A stretch of DNA of 64,000 nucleotides from positions 117,031-181,030 of the forward strand of contig DHMX01000023.1 in NCBI GenBank assembly GCA_002406015.1. Reading direction: 5' to 3'. This DNA comes from Lachnospiraceae bacterium UBA4631. GTDB taxonomy: Bacteria; Bacillota; Clostridia; Lachnospirales; Lachnospiraceae. The first letter of the stretch is position 1. Each line of letters opens with the position of its first letter. Of this stretch, positions 42,001 to 51,148 are shown piece by piece. The notes under the pieces are model-generated. The model made no database searches. It worked only from the letters and a program-made list of their open reading frames with translations, and was not told the origin of the DNA. The translations under genes and the position numbers were made by a program.

Positions 42001-44283
42001 ATGGAAGAACAGATAATGGAATATGCCAGCGGAAATGAAATGGCAGCAATGGCAGTCCGGCAAATAGGCTATGATTTAATGGGATATTATCCGATTACAC
42101 CATCTACGCAGATTGCAGAACAACTGGATGCAGACAAGGCAGCCGGTAAAACCGACCTGCTGATGATACCCGCAGAGGGTGAGCATAGTGCGGCAGGCAT
42201 CTGTTACGGTGCATCTGTGGGAGGCGGACGGGTCTTTAATGCCACCAGTGCAAACGGACTTTTGTATGCACTGGAACAGCTTCCGGTACAGTCCGGCACC
42301 CGGTATCCCATGGTAATGAATGTAGTCTGCCGTACCGTATCCGGACCGCTTTCCATAAAGGGAGACCACAGCGACATTATGTATATGTTAAATGCAGGCT
42401 GGTTACTATTTTTCGCACATAGCGTACAAGAGGTATACGATTTTAATATAATTGCACTTCGGTTGGCAGAGCGGGTAAGGCTTCCGGCAGTTGTGGCGTA
42501 TGACGGGTTTTTTACCAGTCATCAGAAGCGTAGATGCTATCGCTTTGAAGCACAAGACGCAGTCCGCAGGTATATCGGACACAAGCAGGAGCCATATCCG
42601 TTTTTTGATTTGGAGCATCCGGTCACAGTCGGGGGATATATGAACGAAGCTGATTTGATGGAAAACCGGTATCAGCTACACGAAGCAATGGAGGAGGCAA
42701 GAACGGAACTTCCAAAGCTCTTTCGGGAATATGAAGTCATATCTGGGCGAAGCTATCAGGTTGTGGAGGGCTATGCATATCAGGATGCAAAAATACTGTT
42801 AGTGCTGCTAGGCTCCTCCTATGAAACCGCAATGGAAGCGGTAGAGCAGCTACGAAAAGAAGGAAAGCAGGTAGGAGCGGTAACGCTTCATAGTCTCAGA
42901 CCGTTTCCGGAAAAGGAAATTAGTCAGATGTGCAGACAGGCGGATACGATAGTAGTGGCAGACCGACAGGATAGCTATGGTGCAGGCGGCGGAAATCTGT
43001 CATTGGAAATCCGGGCAGCCATACAGAAATACGGAGGTACGGTTCATGTTAAAAGTCTGGTCTATGGCTTGGGTGGACGGGACTTTTTCGTGGAAGATGC
43101 AAAACATATGCTTCAGTGGGCAGAGAATAAATCGACACCGGATTTTGCATATTATGAAGTACAGGAAAAGACCGTTACGGTAAAAGAACCGCAGAAACCA
43201 TGGTTTCTTCCGGTGACAGAAGAGAGAACCAAGCTTGGCTTGACTACCATTGTAAAAAAGGCAGGCGAGGAGGAGTTACACGTTCTCGGTGGTAATCTGA
43301 ATGCAACAACCGAGATACCGAAACGTCTGGCACCCGGACATGGAGCGTGTCCGGGGTGTGGAATCCCGGTAAATCTAAATCTCTTGCTGCGTGGAATCGA
43401 GGACCCGGTTATACTGCTGTTTCAGACCGGTTGCGGAATGATTGTTACAACACCGTATCCAAAGACCAGCTTCAAGGTGCCGTATGTGCATAATCTGTTT
43501 CAAAATGGTGCGGCTACCCTAAGCGGACTGGCAGAAATCTATAAACGGCGGCAGCAGCAGGGAGAATTACCGGCGGGTGAATTGGTATTTATTATGGTAA
43601 GCGGAGACGGAGGAATGGATATAGGAATGGGGTCTGCTCTGGGAACGGCATTTCGCGGACATCACCTTCTGCTCTTTGAATATGACAATGGAGGCTATAT
43701 GAATACCGGCTATCAGTTATCCTATTCCACACCGTTAGGAGCTAAGAGCAGTACCTCCCATATCGGAGTTACACAGTACGGAAAGGAATTTTTTCATAAG
43801 GATATGCCACAGATTATGGCAGCCGCCAATGTTCCGTATGTGGCAACGGCAGCAGAATCCAATCCTGCCGATTTTATAAAAAAGGCAGCAAAAGCAGCCG
43901 AATATGCCAAGCATTCCGGTGTTGCCTATGTAAAAGCCTTGTCTGCCTGTCCGTTAAATTGGAATGATAATCCGGCAAAGGAGAGAAGCGTAATAGAAAT
44001 GGCGGTAGATACCTGCTACTTTCCTCTGTATGAAGTGGAAAACGGAAAAACCATCCTTAATTATAACCCGGAGCGGGCAGGGAAAAAACAGCCTGTTCGT
44101 GAATGGCTTGCCATGATGGGAAGGACCAAGCATTTAATCCGTCCGGAATACGCAGAGGTGGTAGAACTTTTGCAGCAGGAGGTGGACAGACGCTATTATC
44201 GGTTAGTGAAACAGGCAGATATTAGTAGCAGTAAAACAAATAATAAAACAGCAGAAAACAGGAGGAATCATTATGGGAGTTGA
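42001..44283 (+). CDS. 2-oxoacid:ferredoxin oxidoreductase, alpha-beta fusion
   Basis: The gene begins two bases after the gamma-delta stop. Residues 1 to about 400 form the alpha subunit (GYYPITPSTQIAEQL, GEHSAAGICYGASVGG, SGPLSIKGDHSD); the beta part starts near 440 with CPGCG (Cys450 onward). The thiamine diphosphate motif is GDGGMDIGMGSALG (535-548), and the metal-site Asn is in YDNGGYMNTGYQ. The enzyme decarboxylates an oxoacid, probably pyruvate, to acyl-CoA with reduced ferredoxin and is oxygen-sensitive. Its end overlaps the rubrerythrin gene by 11 bases. Confidence 0.92.
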   Translation: MEEQIMEYASGNEMAAMAVRQIGYDLMGYYPITPSTQIAEQLDADKAAGKTDLLMIPAEGEHSAAGICYGASVGGGRVFNATSANGLLYALEQLPVQSGTRYPMVMNVVCRTVSGPLSIKGDHSDIMYMLNAGWLLFFAHSVQEVYDFNIIALRLAERVRLPAVVAYDGFFTSHQKRRCYRFEAQDAVRRYIGHKQEPYPFFDLEHPVTVGGYMNEADLMENRYQLHEAMEEARTELPKLFREYEVISGRSYQVVEGYAYQDAKILLVLLGSSYETAMEAVEQLRKEGKQVGAVTLHSLRPFPEKEISQMCRQADTIVVADRQDSYGAGGGNLSLEIRAAIQKYGGTVHVKSLVYGLGGRDFFVEDAKHMLQWAENKSTPDFAYYEVQEKTVTVKEPQKPWFLPVTEERTKLGLTTIVKKAGEEELHVLGGNLNATTEIPKRLAPGHGACPGCGIPVNLNLLLRGIEDPVILLFQTGCGMIVTTPYPKTSFKVPYVHNLFQNGAATLSGLAEIYKRRQQQGELPAGELVFIMVSGDGGMDIGMGSALGTAFRGHHLLLFEYDNGGYMNTGYQLSYSTPLGAKSSTSHIGVTQYGKEFFHKDMPQIMAAANVPYVATAAESNPADFIKKAAKAAEYAKHSGVAYVKALSACPLNWNDNPAKERSVIEMAVDTCYFPLYEVENGKTILNYNPERAGKKQPVREWLAMMGRTKHLIRPEYAEVVELLQQEVDRRYYRLVKQADISSSKTNNKTAENRRNHYGS

Positions 44284-44863
44284 ATTTCGTTCCAGTGAAA
44301 CAAGAGAGAATCTTATGCGGGCATTTGCAGGAGAAAGTCAGGCAAGAAACCGTTATACCTTTGGTGCAGAACAGGCACGAAAGGAAAAGCAGCAGGCAAT
44401 AGCACAGGTATTTTTGTTTACGGCAGAGCAGGAGCTGGCACACGCAAAGGTCTTTTATCAGCACCTGAAAGAACTAAGCGGAGAAACCATTCAGATAGAC
44501 GGTGGGTATCCGGTAGATTTAGCGGATAATCTGGCGGAGCTGTTGCGGATGGCACAGCATAACGAATATGAGGAGCATGATGACGTATATCAGCGGTTTG
44601 GAGACAAAGCAAAGGAAGAAGGCTTCCTGCAGGTGGCTTCTTCATTTTATATGATTGCGGAAATTGAAAAACGACATGGAGACCGGTTCGGACAATTAGC
44701 GGAATGGATAGAACAGAACAAGCTGCATATATCTGATATTAAAACCGGATGGATGTGTTTGAATTGCGGACATATTTATGAGGGAGAAGAGGTTCCGGAG
44801 CGTTGCCCGGTATGCCATCATGACAGGGGATATTTCATACGGTTAGAGCTGGCACCATTTTAA
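44273..44863 (+). CDS. Rubrerythrin
   Basis: ATG 44273, with AGGAGG ahead, lies inside the end of the oxidoreductase gene. The 196-residue protein has the four-helix diiron domain (ENLMRAFAGESQARNRYTFGA, FTAEQELAHAKVFY, MIAEIEKRHGDRFG), with glutamate ligands and the His, and a rubredoxin-like C-terminus CLNCGHIYEG...CPVCHH. It reduces hydrogen peroxide with electrons from rubredoxin/ferredoxin. Translational overlap with an oxygen-sensitive enzyme fits a protective role. Confidence 0.93.
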   Translation: MGVEFRSSETRENLMRAFAGESQARNRYTFGAEQARKEKQQAIAQVFLFTAEQELAHAKVFYQHLKELSGETIQIDGGYPVDLADNLAELLRMAQHNEYEEHDDVYQRFGDKAKEEGFLQVASSFYMIAEIEKRHGDRFGQLAEWIEQNKLHISDIKTGWMCLNCGHIYEGEEVPERCPVCHHDRGYFIRLELAPF

Positions 44864-44867
44864 AAAT

Positions 44868-44906
44868 GGCAGGAGTTCTGTCTGTAAGAACGGACAGGCT
44901 CCTGCC
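44868..44906 (-). terminator. Terminator between convergent genes
   Basis: GGCAGGAG pairs with CTCCTGCC; an inner CTGTC/GACAG stem extends it. T-rich sequence follows only on the minus strand, so it mainly serves the aldolase gene. Confidence 0.65.
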
Positions 44907-44916
44907 GATTGGGAGG

Positions 44917-45894
44917 CTACTCATTTTCCAATAAGGATTTGTAAAATTCACAATAGTCGTTGCGGTGTTCTGCGGTAAATGCCATTGCTTCTCTTGGATG
45001 GCGGTTTAACTGACCTGTGAACATATATTGCAGGTCATAGCCCCATGTGACACCGGATTGCTTAAGCGGAATCATATATTTTTCAATGAAAAGAAGCAAA
45101 TGGAATAAGCTGTATTTCGGATTTTTCAAAAAGCCCAGCAGTAATTCCATGGCACAGTTGCCGGCACCGCGACCCATACCCTGTGCGGTGGCATCCAGAT
45201 AGGATACACCGTATGACATGGTTTCGATTGTATTTGCAAATGCAAGATTCTGGTTATTGTGTCCATGGAAGCCGATTTGCTTTCCTACCTTTTCCGCATA
45301 GGTCAGATAAGTTCTTGCCAAATCTGCGGCATTTTCCGGATAGAGCGAGCCGTAGCTGTCTACCAGATAAATAACATCTACATTCGTGGCACATAACATT
45401 TCCAAGGCTTCTTCTACCTGTGTAGTATTTGCCTGTGAGATTGCCATGATATTGCAGGTGGTTTCATATCCGAGATTATGCAGATATTCAATCATTTCAA
45501 TGGCGGAAGGTATCTGATGAATGTAGCAGGCAACCCGTACCATGTCAATGACACTCTCACTCTTTGGCAGGAAGTCGGTTTTAAAGTCGCATCTTCCGAC
45601 ATCTGCCATAACAGCTATCTTCATATCTGAAATATTGTCCCCGACAATGGAACGAATATCTTCTTCGTTGCAGAACTTCCATTTTCCGAAGTCATTCTCC
45701 GAAAACATGGTCTTGCTTGCCTTATATCCAAACTCCATATAGTCAACACCGCTCTTGATGTTGGTCTTATATAATTCTCTTACAAATTCATCTGTAAATT
45801 CAAAATTGTTACACAAGCCGCCATCACGGATGGTAGCATCTACAACCTTAATGTCATTGCGGACACTCATTAAATTACCTTTTCTCTGTTCCAT
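44917..45894 (-). CDS. Aldolase of the HMG-CoA lyase / DRE-TIM family
   Basis: ATG 45894 follows GGAGAG. The 325-residue protein begins with the DRE-TIM metal motif in the form VVDATIRDGGLCNNF, has LVDSYGSLYPENA at strand 6, and GFHGHNNQNLAFAN (the HxH metal pair) plus DATAQGMGRGAGN. This fits aldolase-catalytic-domain proteins related to 4-hydroxy-2-oxovalerate aldolase and isopropylmalate synthase. The C-terminus lacks a LeuA regulatory domain. The substrate is unknown; similar proteins occur alone or in nucleotide-sugar gene clusters. Confidence 0.82.
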   Translation of the reverse strand: MEQRKGNLMSVRNDIKVVDATIRDGGLCNNFEFTDEFVRELYKTNIKSGVDYMEFGYKASKTMFSENDFGKWKFCNEEDIRSIVGDNISDMKIAVMADVGRCDFKTDFLPKSESVIDMVRVACYIHQIPSAIEMIEYLHNLGYETTCNIMAISQANTTQVEEALEMLCATNVDVIYLVDSYGSLYPENAADLARTYLTYAEKVGKQIGFHGHNNQNLAFANTIETMSYGVSYLDATAQGMGRGAGNCAMELLLGFLKNPKYSLFHLLLFIEKYMIPLKQSGVTWGYDLQYMFTGQLNRHPREAMAFTAEHRNDYCEFYKSLLENE

Positions 45895-45980
45895 AATTAC
45901 TCTCCTGTGTCTGTGTTTGTTATTCTTATTGTAACTGTTTTCGGTGGCAGTTAAAATAGTTAATTCTGTGTATTTGCCAC

Positions 45981-45996
45981 ACTAACGCTTTAGTGC
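45981..45996. promoter_or_regulatory. Operator-like dyad in the 395-bp aldolase upstream region
   Basis: CACTAA-CGCT-TTAGTG is a perfect 6-bp dyad 87 bp upstream of the aldolase start. The rest of 45895-46289 is AT-rich; a TTGACT at 46198 has no good -10 partner. No other gene is seen there. Confidence 0.4.
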
Positions 45997-46289
45997 AGTA
46001 ATGCAAAGAAGTGATTGAGGCAATTGTAGCACTCCGTATGCAGTTTGTCAAACCCTAAAATCAAGATTCTTTAAATTTCTGAAATTCTTCCCTGAATGGG
46101 GTTAAAAAGTGAATTGGCTGCAAGAGGGCTGGCAAGGATAAGAGCAGGTAAAATAATTCTGATACCAAGATAATTTTAAATAAATTTTAAATAGTATGTT
46201 GACTTAACAATTTATGCAGGGGTTCCGATATGAATAGCAGATAAGTATTAAAATGTCCGGACAGAATGAAGAAAGAAGGGGATAACGCT

Positions 46290-46820
46290 ATGTGGATGGA
46301 AGCTCGTACAAATTTTATGCAGGAAAAGAAAGCGGAACAAAAGCTTGAATTCGGAATGCAGATTGTGAACCTCGGACGGCAGCAGACCGTTGGAAATTCC
46401 GGCAGACAGGCAGTTCCTGCCAATGGAATATATTTGGATTTTTCGCAGGAGGGTATGCAGAATCTGACGAATCGTGACGGAATGCTGGCACAGTTAGTAC
46501 AACGCTTGGAGCATGTGGAGAAGCAAACGGATGCAAAGACAGAGGAGCTGAAGATTTTAGAGCGTTGTTTGAAAATTGCACTTAGAATTGCAGCGGGAGA
46601 CCATGTTCCGCAGAAGGATATGCAGTATTTAAGAGAACATTATCCGGATTTGTATGCACAGGCAATGCTTATGCGTACACCGAAGAAGGAGCCAAAGGAA
46701 TATGAAAGTCTGCTAGAGGACGAAGAAGAAGCTACACAGGAAAATACAGGAGAAGCCGGTATAGAAACCGAAGGGCTGTCAGAACTCGGTGGAAAATCAG
46801 GTGAGAAGCTATGTGGATAG
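46290..46820 (+). CDS. Hypothetical protein
   Basis: ATG 46290 with AAGGGGAT gives 176 residues. The middle (LVQRLEHVEKQTDAKTEELKILERCLKIALRIAAGDHV) is helical with a coiled-coil look, and the C-terminus is acidic and low complexity (LLEDEEEATQENTGEAG). Cytoplasmic, no cysteine motifs. It overlaps the EamA gene by 10 bases, so translation is coupled. Family not recognised. Confidence 0.6.
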   Translation: MWMEARTNFMQEKKAEQKLEFGMQIVNLGRQQTVGNSGRQAVPANGIYLDFSQEGMQNLTNRDGMLAQLVQRLEHVEKQTDAKTEELKILERCLKIALRIAAGDHVPQKDMQYLREHYPDLYAQAMLMRTPKKEPKEYESLLEDEEEATQENTGEAGIETEGLSELGGKSGEKLCG

Positions 46821-47749
46821 GATTTGCGTTTGGTTCTGCTTTTTTTGCAGGAATTACGGCAATTTTAGCAAAGTGTGGAATTAAAAAAACAGATTCGGAT
46901 GTTGCAACTGCCATTCGAACCGGAGTTGTGTTGGTGTTTTCATGGTTAATGGTACTGATTAGCGGTTCGCTTAAGAGTATTGCCGCAATAGGACCGAAGA
47001 CGTGGATATTTTTGATTTTATCCGGACTGGCAACGGGAGCATCATGGCTCTGCTATTTCAAGGCGTTGCAGCGAGGTGATGTAAATAAAGTGGTTCCGAT
47101 TGATAAGTCCAGTACGGTACTGACAATTCTGTTGGCGGTGATTTTTCTTGGAGAACCCATGACATGGCTAAAAGGCTGTGCGGTTGTAGCAATTGCAGTC
47201 GGCACCTATCTTATGATACAGAAGAAGGAAAAAAAGGAAGCTGTACCGGAAACTTCCGGGCAGAACAGGGAATACGAGCAAAACGGCGAGCCGGAACAAA
47301 AAGATGGATGCGAGCAGAAAAGCGGACATAGCTGGTTGCTTTATGCACTGTTGTCTGCAATCTTTGCAAGTCTGACTGCAATTTTGGGAAAGGTTGGAAT
47401 CGAAGGAGTAGAATCAAATCTTGGAACCGCTATCCGTACCTGCGTTGTATTGCTGATGGCATGGGTACTTGTATTTGTGACAGGAAAGCAGCATACGATT
47501 TCGCAAAGCCCGAAAAAAGAGCTGCTGTTTATCTGTCTGTCCGGACTGGCAACGGGAGCCTCATGGCTCTGCTATTATAAGGCACTTCAGGAAGGAAATG
47601 CCAGCGTAGTAGTTCCGATTGATAAATTAAGTATTCTGGTGTCCATTGCCTTTTCCTTTTTTGTATTTCATGAACGGCTAACGAAAAAGGCAGCACTTGG
47701 ACTGGTGTTGATTGTGGTGGGAACGCTTGCAATGCTGATTCCCATTTAG
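46811..47749 (+). CDS. EamA/DMT-family transporter
   Basis: The 312-residue protein has ten hydrophobic segments in two EamA halves joined by a charged loop rich in Glu, Lys and Gln (about residues 137-175). Both halves repeat nearly the same signature, SGLATGASWLCYFKALQRGD and SGLATGASWLCYYKALQEGN, with VVPIDKSS or VVPIDKLS after it. It is a drug/metabolite exporter of unknown substrate. Its stop overlaps that of the convergent HAD gene. Confidence 0.9.
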   Translation: MWIGFAFGSAFFAGITAILAKCGIKKTDSDVATAIRTGVVLVFSWLMVLISGSLKSIAAIGPKTWIFLILSGLATGASWLCYFKALQRGDVNKVVPIDKSSTVLTILLAVIFLGEPMTWLKGCAVVAIAVGTYLMIQKKEKKEAVPETSGQNREYEQNGEPEQKDGCEQKSGHSWLLYALLSAIFASLTAILGKVGIEGVESNLGTAIRTCVVLLMAWVLVFVTGKQHTISQSPKKELLFICLSGLATGASWLCYYKALQEGNASVVVPIDKLSILVSIAFSFFVFHERLTKKAALGLVLIVVGTLAMLIPI

Positions 47750-48438
47750 CGGATTTCAAGAATGTCTTTTAGCATTTGCAGGTCGGAGATAACATAGGTC
47801 GGATTCATATGTTCCGGAACAGGAAAGTTTGCAGGGTTATACCAGCAGGTACGGATGCCTGCCTGAATTCCTCCTTTAATGTCACTGGTTAAGGAATCTC
47901 CGATAATGAGAAAATTCTGCTTATCGTGAGAAGCAGTATGCTGAAAAACATAGTCAAAAAAAGCAGGAGCAGGTTTCTCTGCTCCGATTTCATCGGAAAT
48001 AAAAATTTTATCAAAATAGGGCAGAAGCTTGGCATTTCTCAGCTTACGATATTGTGTGTTTACAGGGCCGTTTGTTACAATATATTGCTGATACAGAGGA
48101 TGTAATTCTTGTATCAGTGTATAGGAATTGTCCCGATAGCAGATGGTATCTCCTAAGCGGAGCTGGTATTCCTGATTAAAGGCAGGTGCAATGGAGGTAT
48201 CCAGTCCAAGAGAAGCAAAAAATTCTTCAAAGCGTTGAATGACAAGCCGGGGCTTTGTGATTTCCCCGCGTTCCAGACGCTTCCAGTAGCTGTCATTCAG
48301 GGCTGAATAATCTGCAATCATTTGTTCGGTACAGGGTCCGAGCCGGAACGAGGCAAAGGTATCCTGTAAGGCATTATGCTCTGCCGCATTAAAATCTAAA
48401 ATAGTTCCGTCTAAATCCCAGAGTAGTTGTGTTATCAT
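47746..48438 (-). CDS. HAD nucleotidase, YjjG-like
   Basis: ATG 48438, nine bases after GGGA, is preferred to ATG 48447, which abuts the ribosome site. The 230-residue protein has the HAD nucleophile motif LLWDLDGTILDF, a helical cap (TFASFRLGPCTEQM, SYWKRLERGEIT), motif II IVTNGPV, Lys in GAEKPAPAFFD, and motif III IIGDSLTSDIKGG. The pattern fits the YjjG family of pyrimidine 5'-nucleotidases, which clear non-canonical nucleotides. Monocistronic. Confidence 0.85.
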   Translation of the reverse strand: MITQLLWDLDGTILDFNAAEHNALQDTFASFRLGPCTEQMIADYSALNDSYWKRLERGEITKPRLVIQRFEEFFASLGLDTSIAPAFNQEYQLRLGDTICYRDNSYTLIQELHPLYQQYIVTNGPVNTQYRKLRNAKLLPYFDKIFISDEIGAEKPAPAFFDYVFQHTASHDKQNFLIIGDSLTSDIKGGIQAGIRTCWYNPANFPVPEHMNPTYVISDLQMLKDILEIR

Positions 48439-48562
48439 AGCAAACATTCCCTTTTCGTATTTATTCTGACTGCATATATTCTAACAGCGACAGTAAGAAA
48501 ATGTCAACGTGCCTTCCCGTTTAGTTTAACGCTTCCGTTTTTCCGTTTGACTTGTGAAGCGA

Positions 48563-49699
48563 CTATTTAAGAATCTGAAATTGACTGACAAGCAAAAGCC
48601 AATTGGCACGAAACAGACGCATAATCTGCCAATATCCCATGCCGCGTAAGTTATATTCGGTTACTAATTGGAATTTTGCCTGCATACTGCGGACATCTTC
48701 AAACCATACTTCATGACGGACACTGTTGCTGCTGTATTGAAACCATGGAGTCCGGGCAATTTCGTCATATTGAATCTCTGCACCAAATGCAGCGGCTATT
48801 GTAACTGCCTCGACATTTCCGATGGTAGTGGCACGCGTAACACCCGATTCATAAGGAAGCGGCCAGTCATATCCGTAATTAGGAATACCAAGGAAGATTT
48901 TTTCTGCCGGTATACGCGTCAAGGCATATTCGACGACACGACGGACATTCGGAAGGGGAGCAACTGCCATGGGCTGGCTGTAGGTATAGCCCCATTCATA
49001 GGTCATCAGCAATACCTCATTTGCGGCTTCTCCTAAAAGAGCATAGTCCTTTCCTTCGTATAGAAGTCCGGGTTGATTGTCGGAGGTTTTAGGAGCCAGA
49101 GCAACAGTTACGGGATACCCAAGCTCATTGATTGCAATTCTTACATCTGTGACAAATTGTGCAAATGTAACCCTGTCCTCGGAAAGAATATATTCAAAAT
49201 CAATGTCAACGCCCTGAAACCCCTTTTCAATTACAGTTGCAGAGAGGTTATTGATGAGCTGTGAGCGGGCAGCCGGATTATTAATGACGGTAGAAATCAG
49301 TTGATTGCTGAAGCGTCCGCTAACATCAAAAGGAGTAAGAGTTAAGAAGGGGGCGGTTCCGACTGCAAGAGCCTGAGAAATCATATAGCTGTCATCGACC
49401 TGCGGGGGAAGTAAGGCACCCTCTGGCGTGAAGCCGTAAGAAAATACCGACAGGCGGGAAAGGTAGGGCAAGGTCTGATTTAAGACCCATGAGCTGATAA
49501 ATGGATAGGCATAGCCGTTTGTAATAACGCTGCGTGTAGGAGTGCTTGGTATGAGGTCGGGAAGAAAGAGAGCCTGACCTACAACCAGAGTGTAGGGAGA
49601 AACCAGTTGATTTGCATAGATAATAGTGTCGGCAGGTATTTCGTAAATAGCGGCAATAGAGGAAACGGTTTCACCGGAGGATACAACATGAATAGACAT
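48563..49699 (-). CDS. LysM-GH18 spore-type peptidoglycan hydrolase (YaaH/SleL-like)
   Basis: The 378-residue protein has one LysM domain at residues 1-48 (HVVSSGETVSSIAAIYEIPADTI), then a glycoside hydrolase 18 barrel. The catalytic motif DxxDxDxE appears as FQGVDIDFEY, with Glu169 as general acid. Later conserved parts are VLLMTYEWGYTYSQPMAVAP and IFLGIPNYGYDW. No signal peptide is present, as in YaaH/SleL cortex-lytic N-acetylglucosaminidases, which reach the spore coat from the mother cell. A role in spore germination is likely, implying a spore former. Confidence 0.88.
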   Translation of the reverse strand: MSIHVVSSGETVSSIAAIYEIPADTIIYANQLVSPYTLVVGQALFLPDLIPSTPTRSVITNGYAYPFISSWVLNQTLPYLSRLSVFSYGFTPEGALLPPQVDDSYMISQALAVGTAPFLTLTPFDVSGRFSNQLISTVINNPAARSQLINNLSATVIEKGFQGVDIDFEYILSEDRVTFAQFVTDVRIAINELGYPVTVALAPKTSDNQPGLLYEGKDYALLGEAANEVLLMTYEWGYTYSQPMAVAPLPNVRRVVEYALTRIPAEKIFLGIPNYGYDWPLPYESGVTRATTIGNVEAVTIAAAFGAEIQYDEIARTPWFQYSSNSVRHEVWFEDVRSMQAKFQLVTEYNLRGMGYWQIMRLFRANWLLLVSQFQILK

Positions 49700-49832
49700 A
49701 ACAATACCTTGATAAAAAGCTTTATAATTATATATGCAGCAGGAATTTCTAACATGAAGCTATAGATAAATAAGAGAATTTCGTATATACTGTTGGATAG
49801 AATTTCTGAAATACATAAGGAAGGGACATACG

Positions 49833-50195
49833 ATGTTAGAATGTTTGGTAGTGGCTGTCGGAGGTGCTGTCGGGGCAGTTTGCCGGTATCTGGTGGGGCT
49901 GATTCCGCTTGGTACGCAGGAGGGATTTCCGATAAAGACATTAATCATTAATGTGGTTGGAGCGTTTCTGATTGGAATTATTTCGGCTGTGGCAGAGAAG
50001 TATTCGGTTTCGCCATTGCTGGTGCTTGCATTAAAGACCGGTGTTTGTGGCGGATTTACTACATTTTCTACCTTCGCCTTGGAGACAGACCAACTGTTGC
50101 AAAGTGGAAATTATATGCTTGCCATTGCATATATTTTATCCAGTGTGCTTTTAAGTATAGGAGCAGTGTTCTTGGCTCAGACCATGATACAGTAG
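49833..50195 (+). CDS. crcB: Fluoride channel CrcB/Fluc
   Basis: The 120-residue protein has four membrane helices and the family signatures GGAVGAVCRYLVG, NVVGAFLIGI and TGVCGGFTTFSTFALE (the fluoride-path Phe and the central TTFS). It exports fluoride as an antiparallel dimer. No fluoride riboswitch pattern is seen in the 49700-49832 leader. ATG 49833 follows AAGGAAGGG. Confidence 0.93.
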   Translation: MLECLVVAVGGAVGAVCRYLVGLIPLGTQEGFPIKTLIINVVGAFLIGIISAVAEKYSVSPLLVLALKTGVCGGFTTFSTFALETDQLLQSGNYMLAIAYILSSVLLSIGAVFLAQTMIQ

Positions 50196-50349
50196 CAGGG
50201 AGAAACGGACGGAGCTGTTTGCTGCGGAAAATACTATTGCATGAAACGAAATTGCCATTTATAATATTTCAAGTAAGAGATGTTTTGTTATAGGACATTT
50301 GCAAAAATAAATTAACAAAAAATGCTTAGACTAAGGGAGGATAAAGCAT

Positions 50350-50985
50350 ATGGGATTATTTGGATTTGGAAAAAAGAAGGAAGTTGTTGTTACACCGGAA
50401 ACATTTGAGAAAATAGTAGCACTGATTACAGATGATGCTTCCGTACAGGAGACAGCATCCAGATATTTTATGGATACCGCTGCTTATTATGCAGAGAATG
50501 CAGAAGATTTGAAGGAATACAAGGTGGAAGAAACCGATACGTGTGAGCTTTCATGGAGAGCATTGATGAGTGTTCTGCTTGAAAAGGGGATTGCAGTACA
50601 GGTGGAGGACCTTGAATATCTGGAAGGCTTCCGGGAGTATATGGGAGCTTTGGCAGCAAAGAAGAACCTGCCGTTTGATGAAGAGTGGTTTGGTGATGAC
50701 ACAATACAAAATTCATTGAAAGACCCTGTGATGCGTGAGCCGGATTTGTTTTATGACGTATTCCCGGATGTTGATACGGAATCTCTGGTTGAGTGGCTTG
50801 AGAAGCTGGAAGAGGAATGGGGAGATACCGATTATGCAATTGCTTCCATGAAATACGAAACAAAGTGCTTAACCCGTCCGAGCATGATTATTATGTTTAT
50901 TATGAAGTCTGATAAGATTCAGGAATTGAAGCAGTTGGCAAAATCGACCAATCATAAGGCCGGTGACGCATATGCCTGCTGGTAG
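50350..50985 (+). CDS. Hypothetical cytoplasmic protein
   Basis: ATG 50350 follows AGGGAGG. The protein starts GLFGFGKKKEVVVTPETFEK, is acidic and helical, and has 211 residues; the middle contains WRALMSVLLEKGIAVQVEDLEYL and FYDVFPDVDTESLVEWLEKLEEEWG. Its amphipathic N-terminus could contact membranes. I do not recognise the family. It lies just upstream of the methyltransferase fusion but shares its composition with the chromosome, not with that gene. Confidence 0.55.
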   Translation: MGLFGFGKKKEVVVTPETFEKIVALITDDASVQETASRYFMDTAAYYAENAEDLKEYKVEETDTCELSWRALMSVLLEKGIAVQVEDLEYLEGFREYMGALAAKKNLPFDEEWFGDDTIQNSLKDPVMREPDLFYDVFPDVDTESLVEWLEKLEEEWGDTDYAIASMKYETKCLTRPSMIIMFIMKSDKIQELKQLAKSTNHKAGDAYACW

Positions 50986-51148
50986 GCGGTAACGAAAAAA
51001 ATAGGGCAAAAAATATCTGTATCACCTTGAATGGTATACTGTTGGTATATGGGGTGATGCAGTTATTTTTTATAATAGCTATATTTTGTAAGTTGTGTGT
51101 TCTAGGGAAGCCTGAGATTCATAGGAAAAGTGCAATTGGAGATAGGTG

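Noticed and set aside
46198..46230. Promoter for the 176-residue hypothetical protein
   Set aside because: TTGACT is present but no acceptable -10 box at 16-18 bases.
49700..49832. Fluoride riboswitch before crcB
   Set aside because: I could not find the conserved fluoride-aptamer core in this leader.
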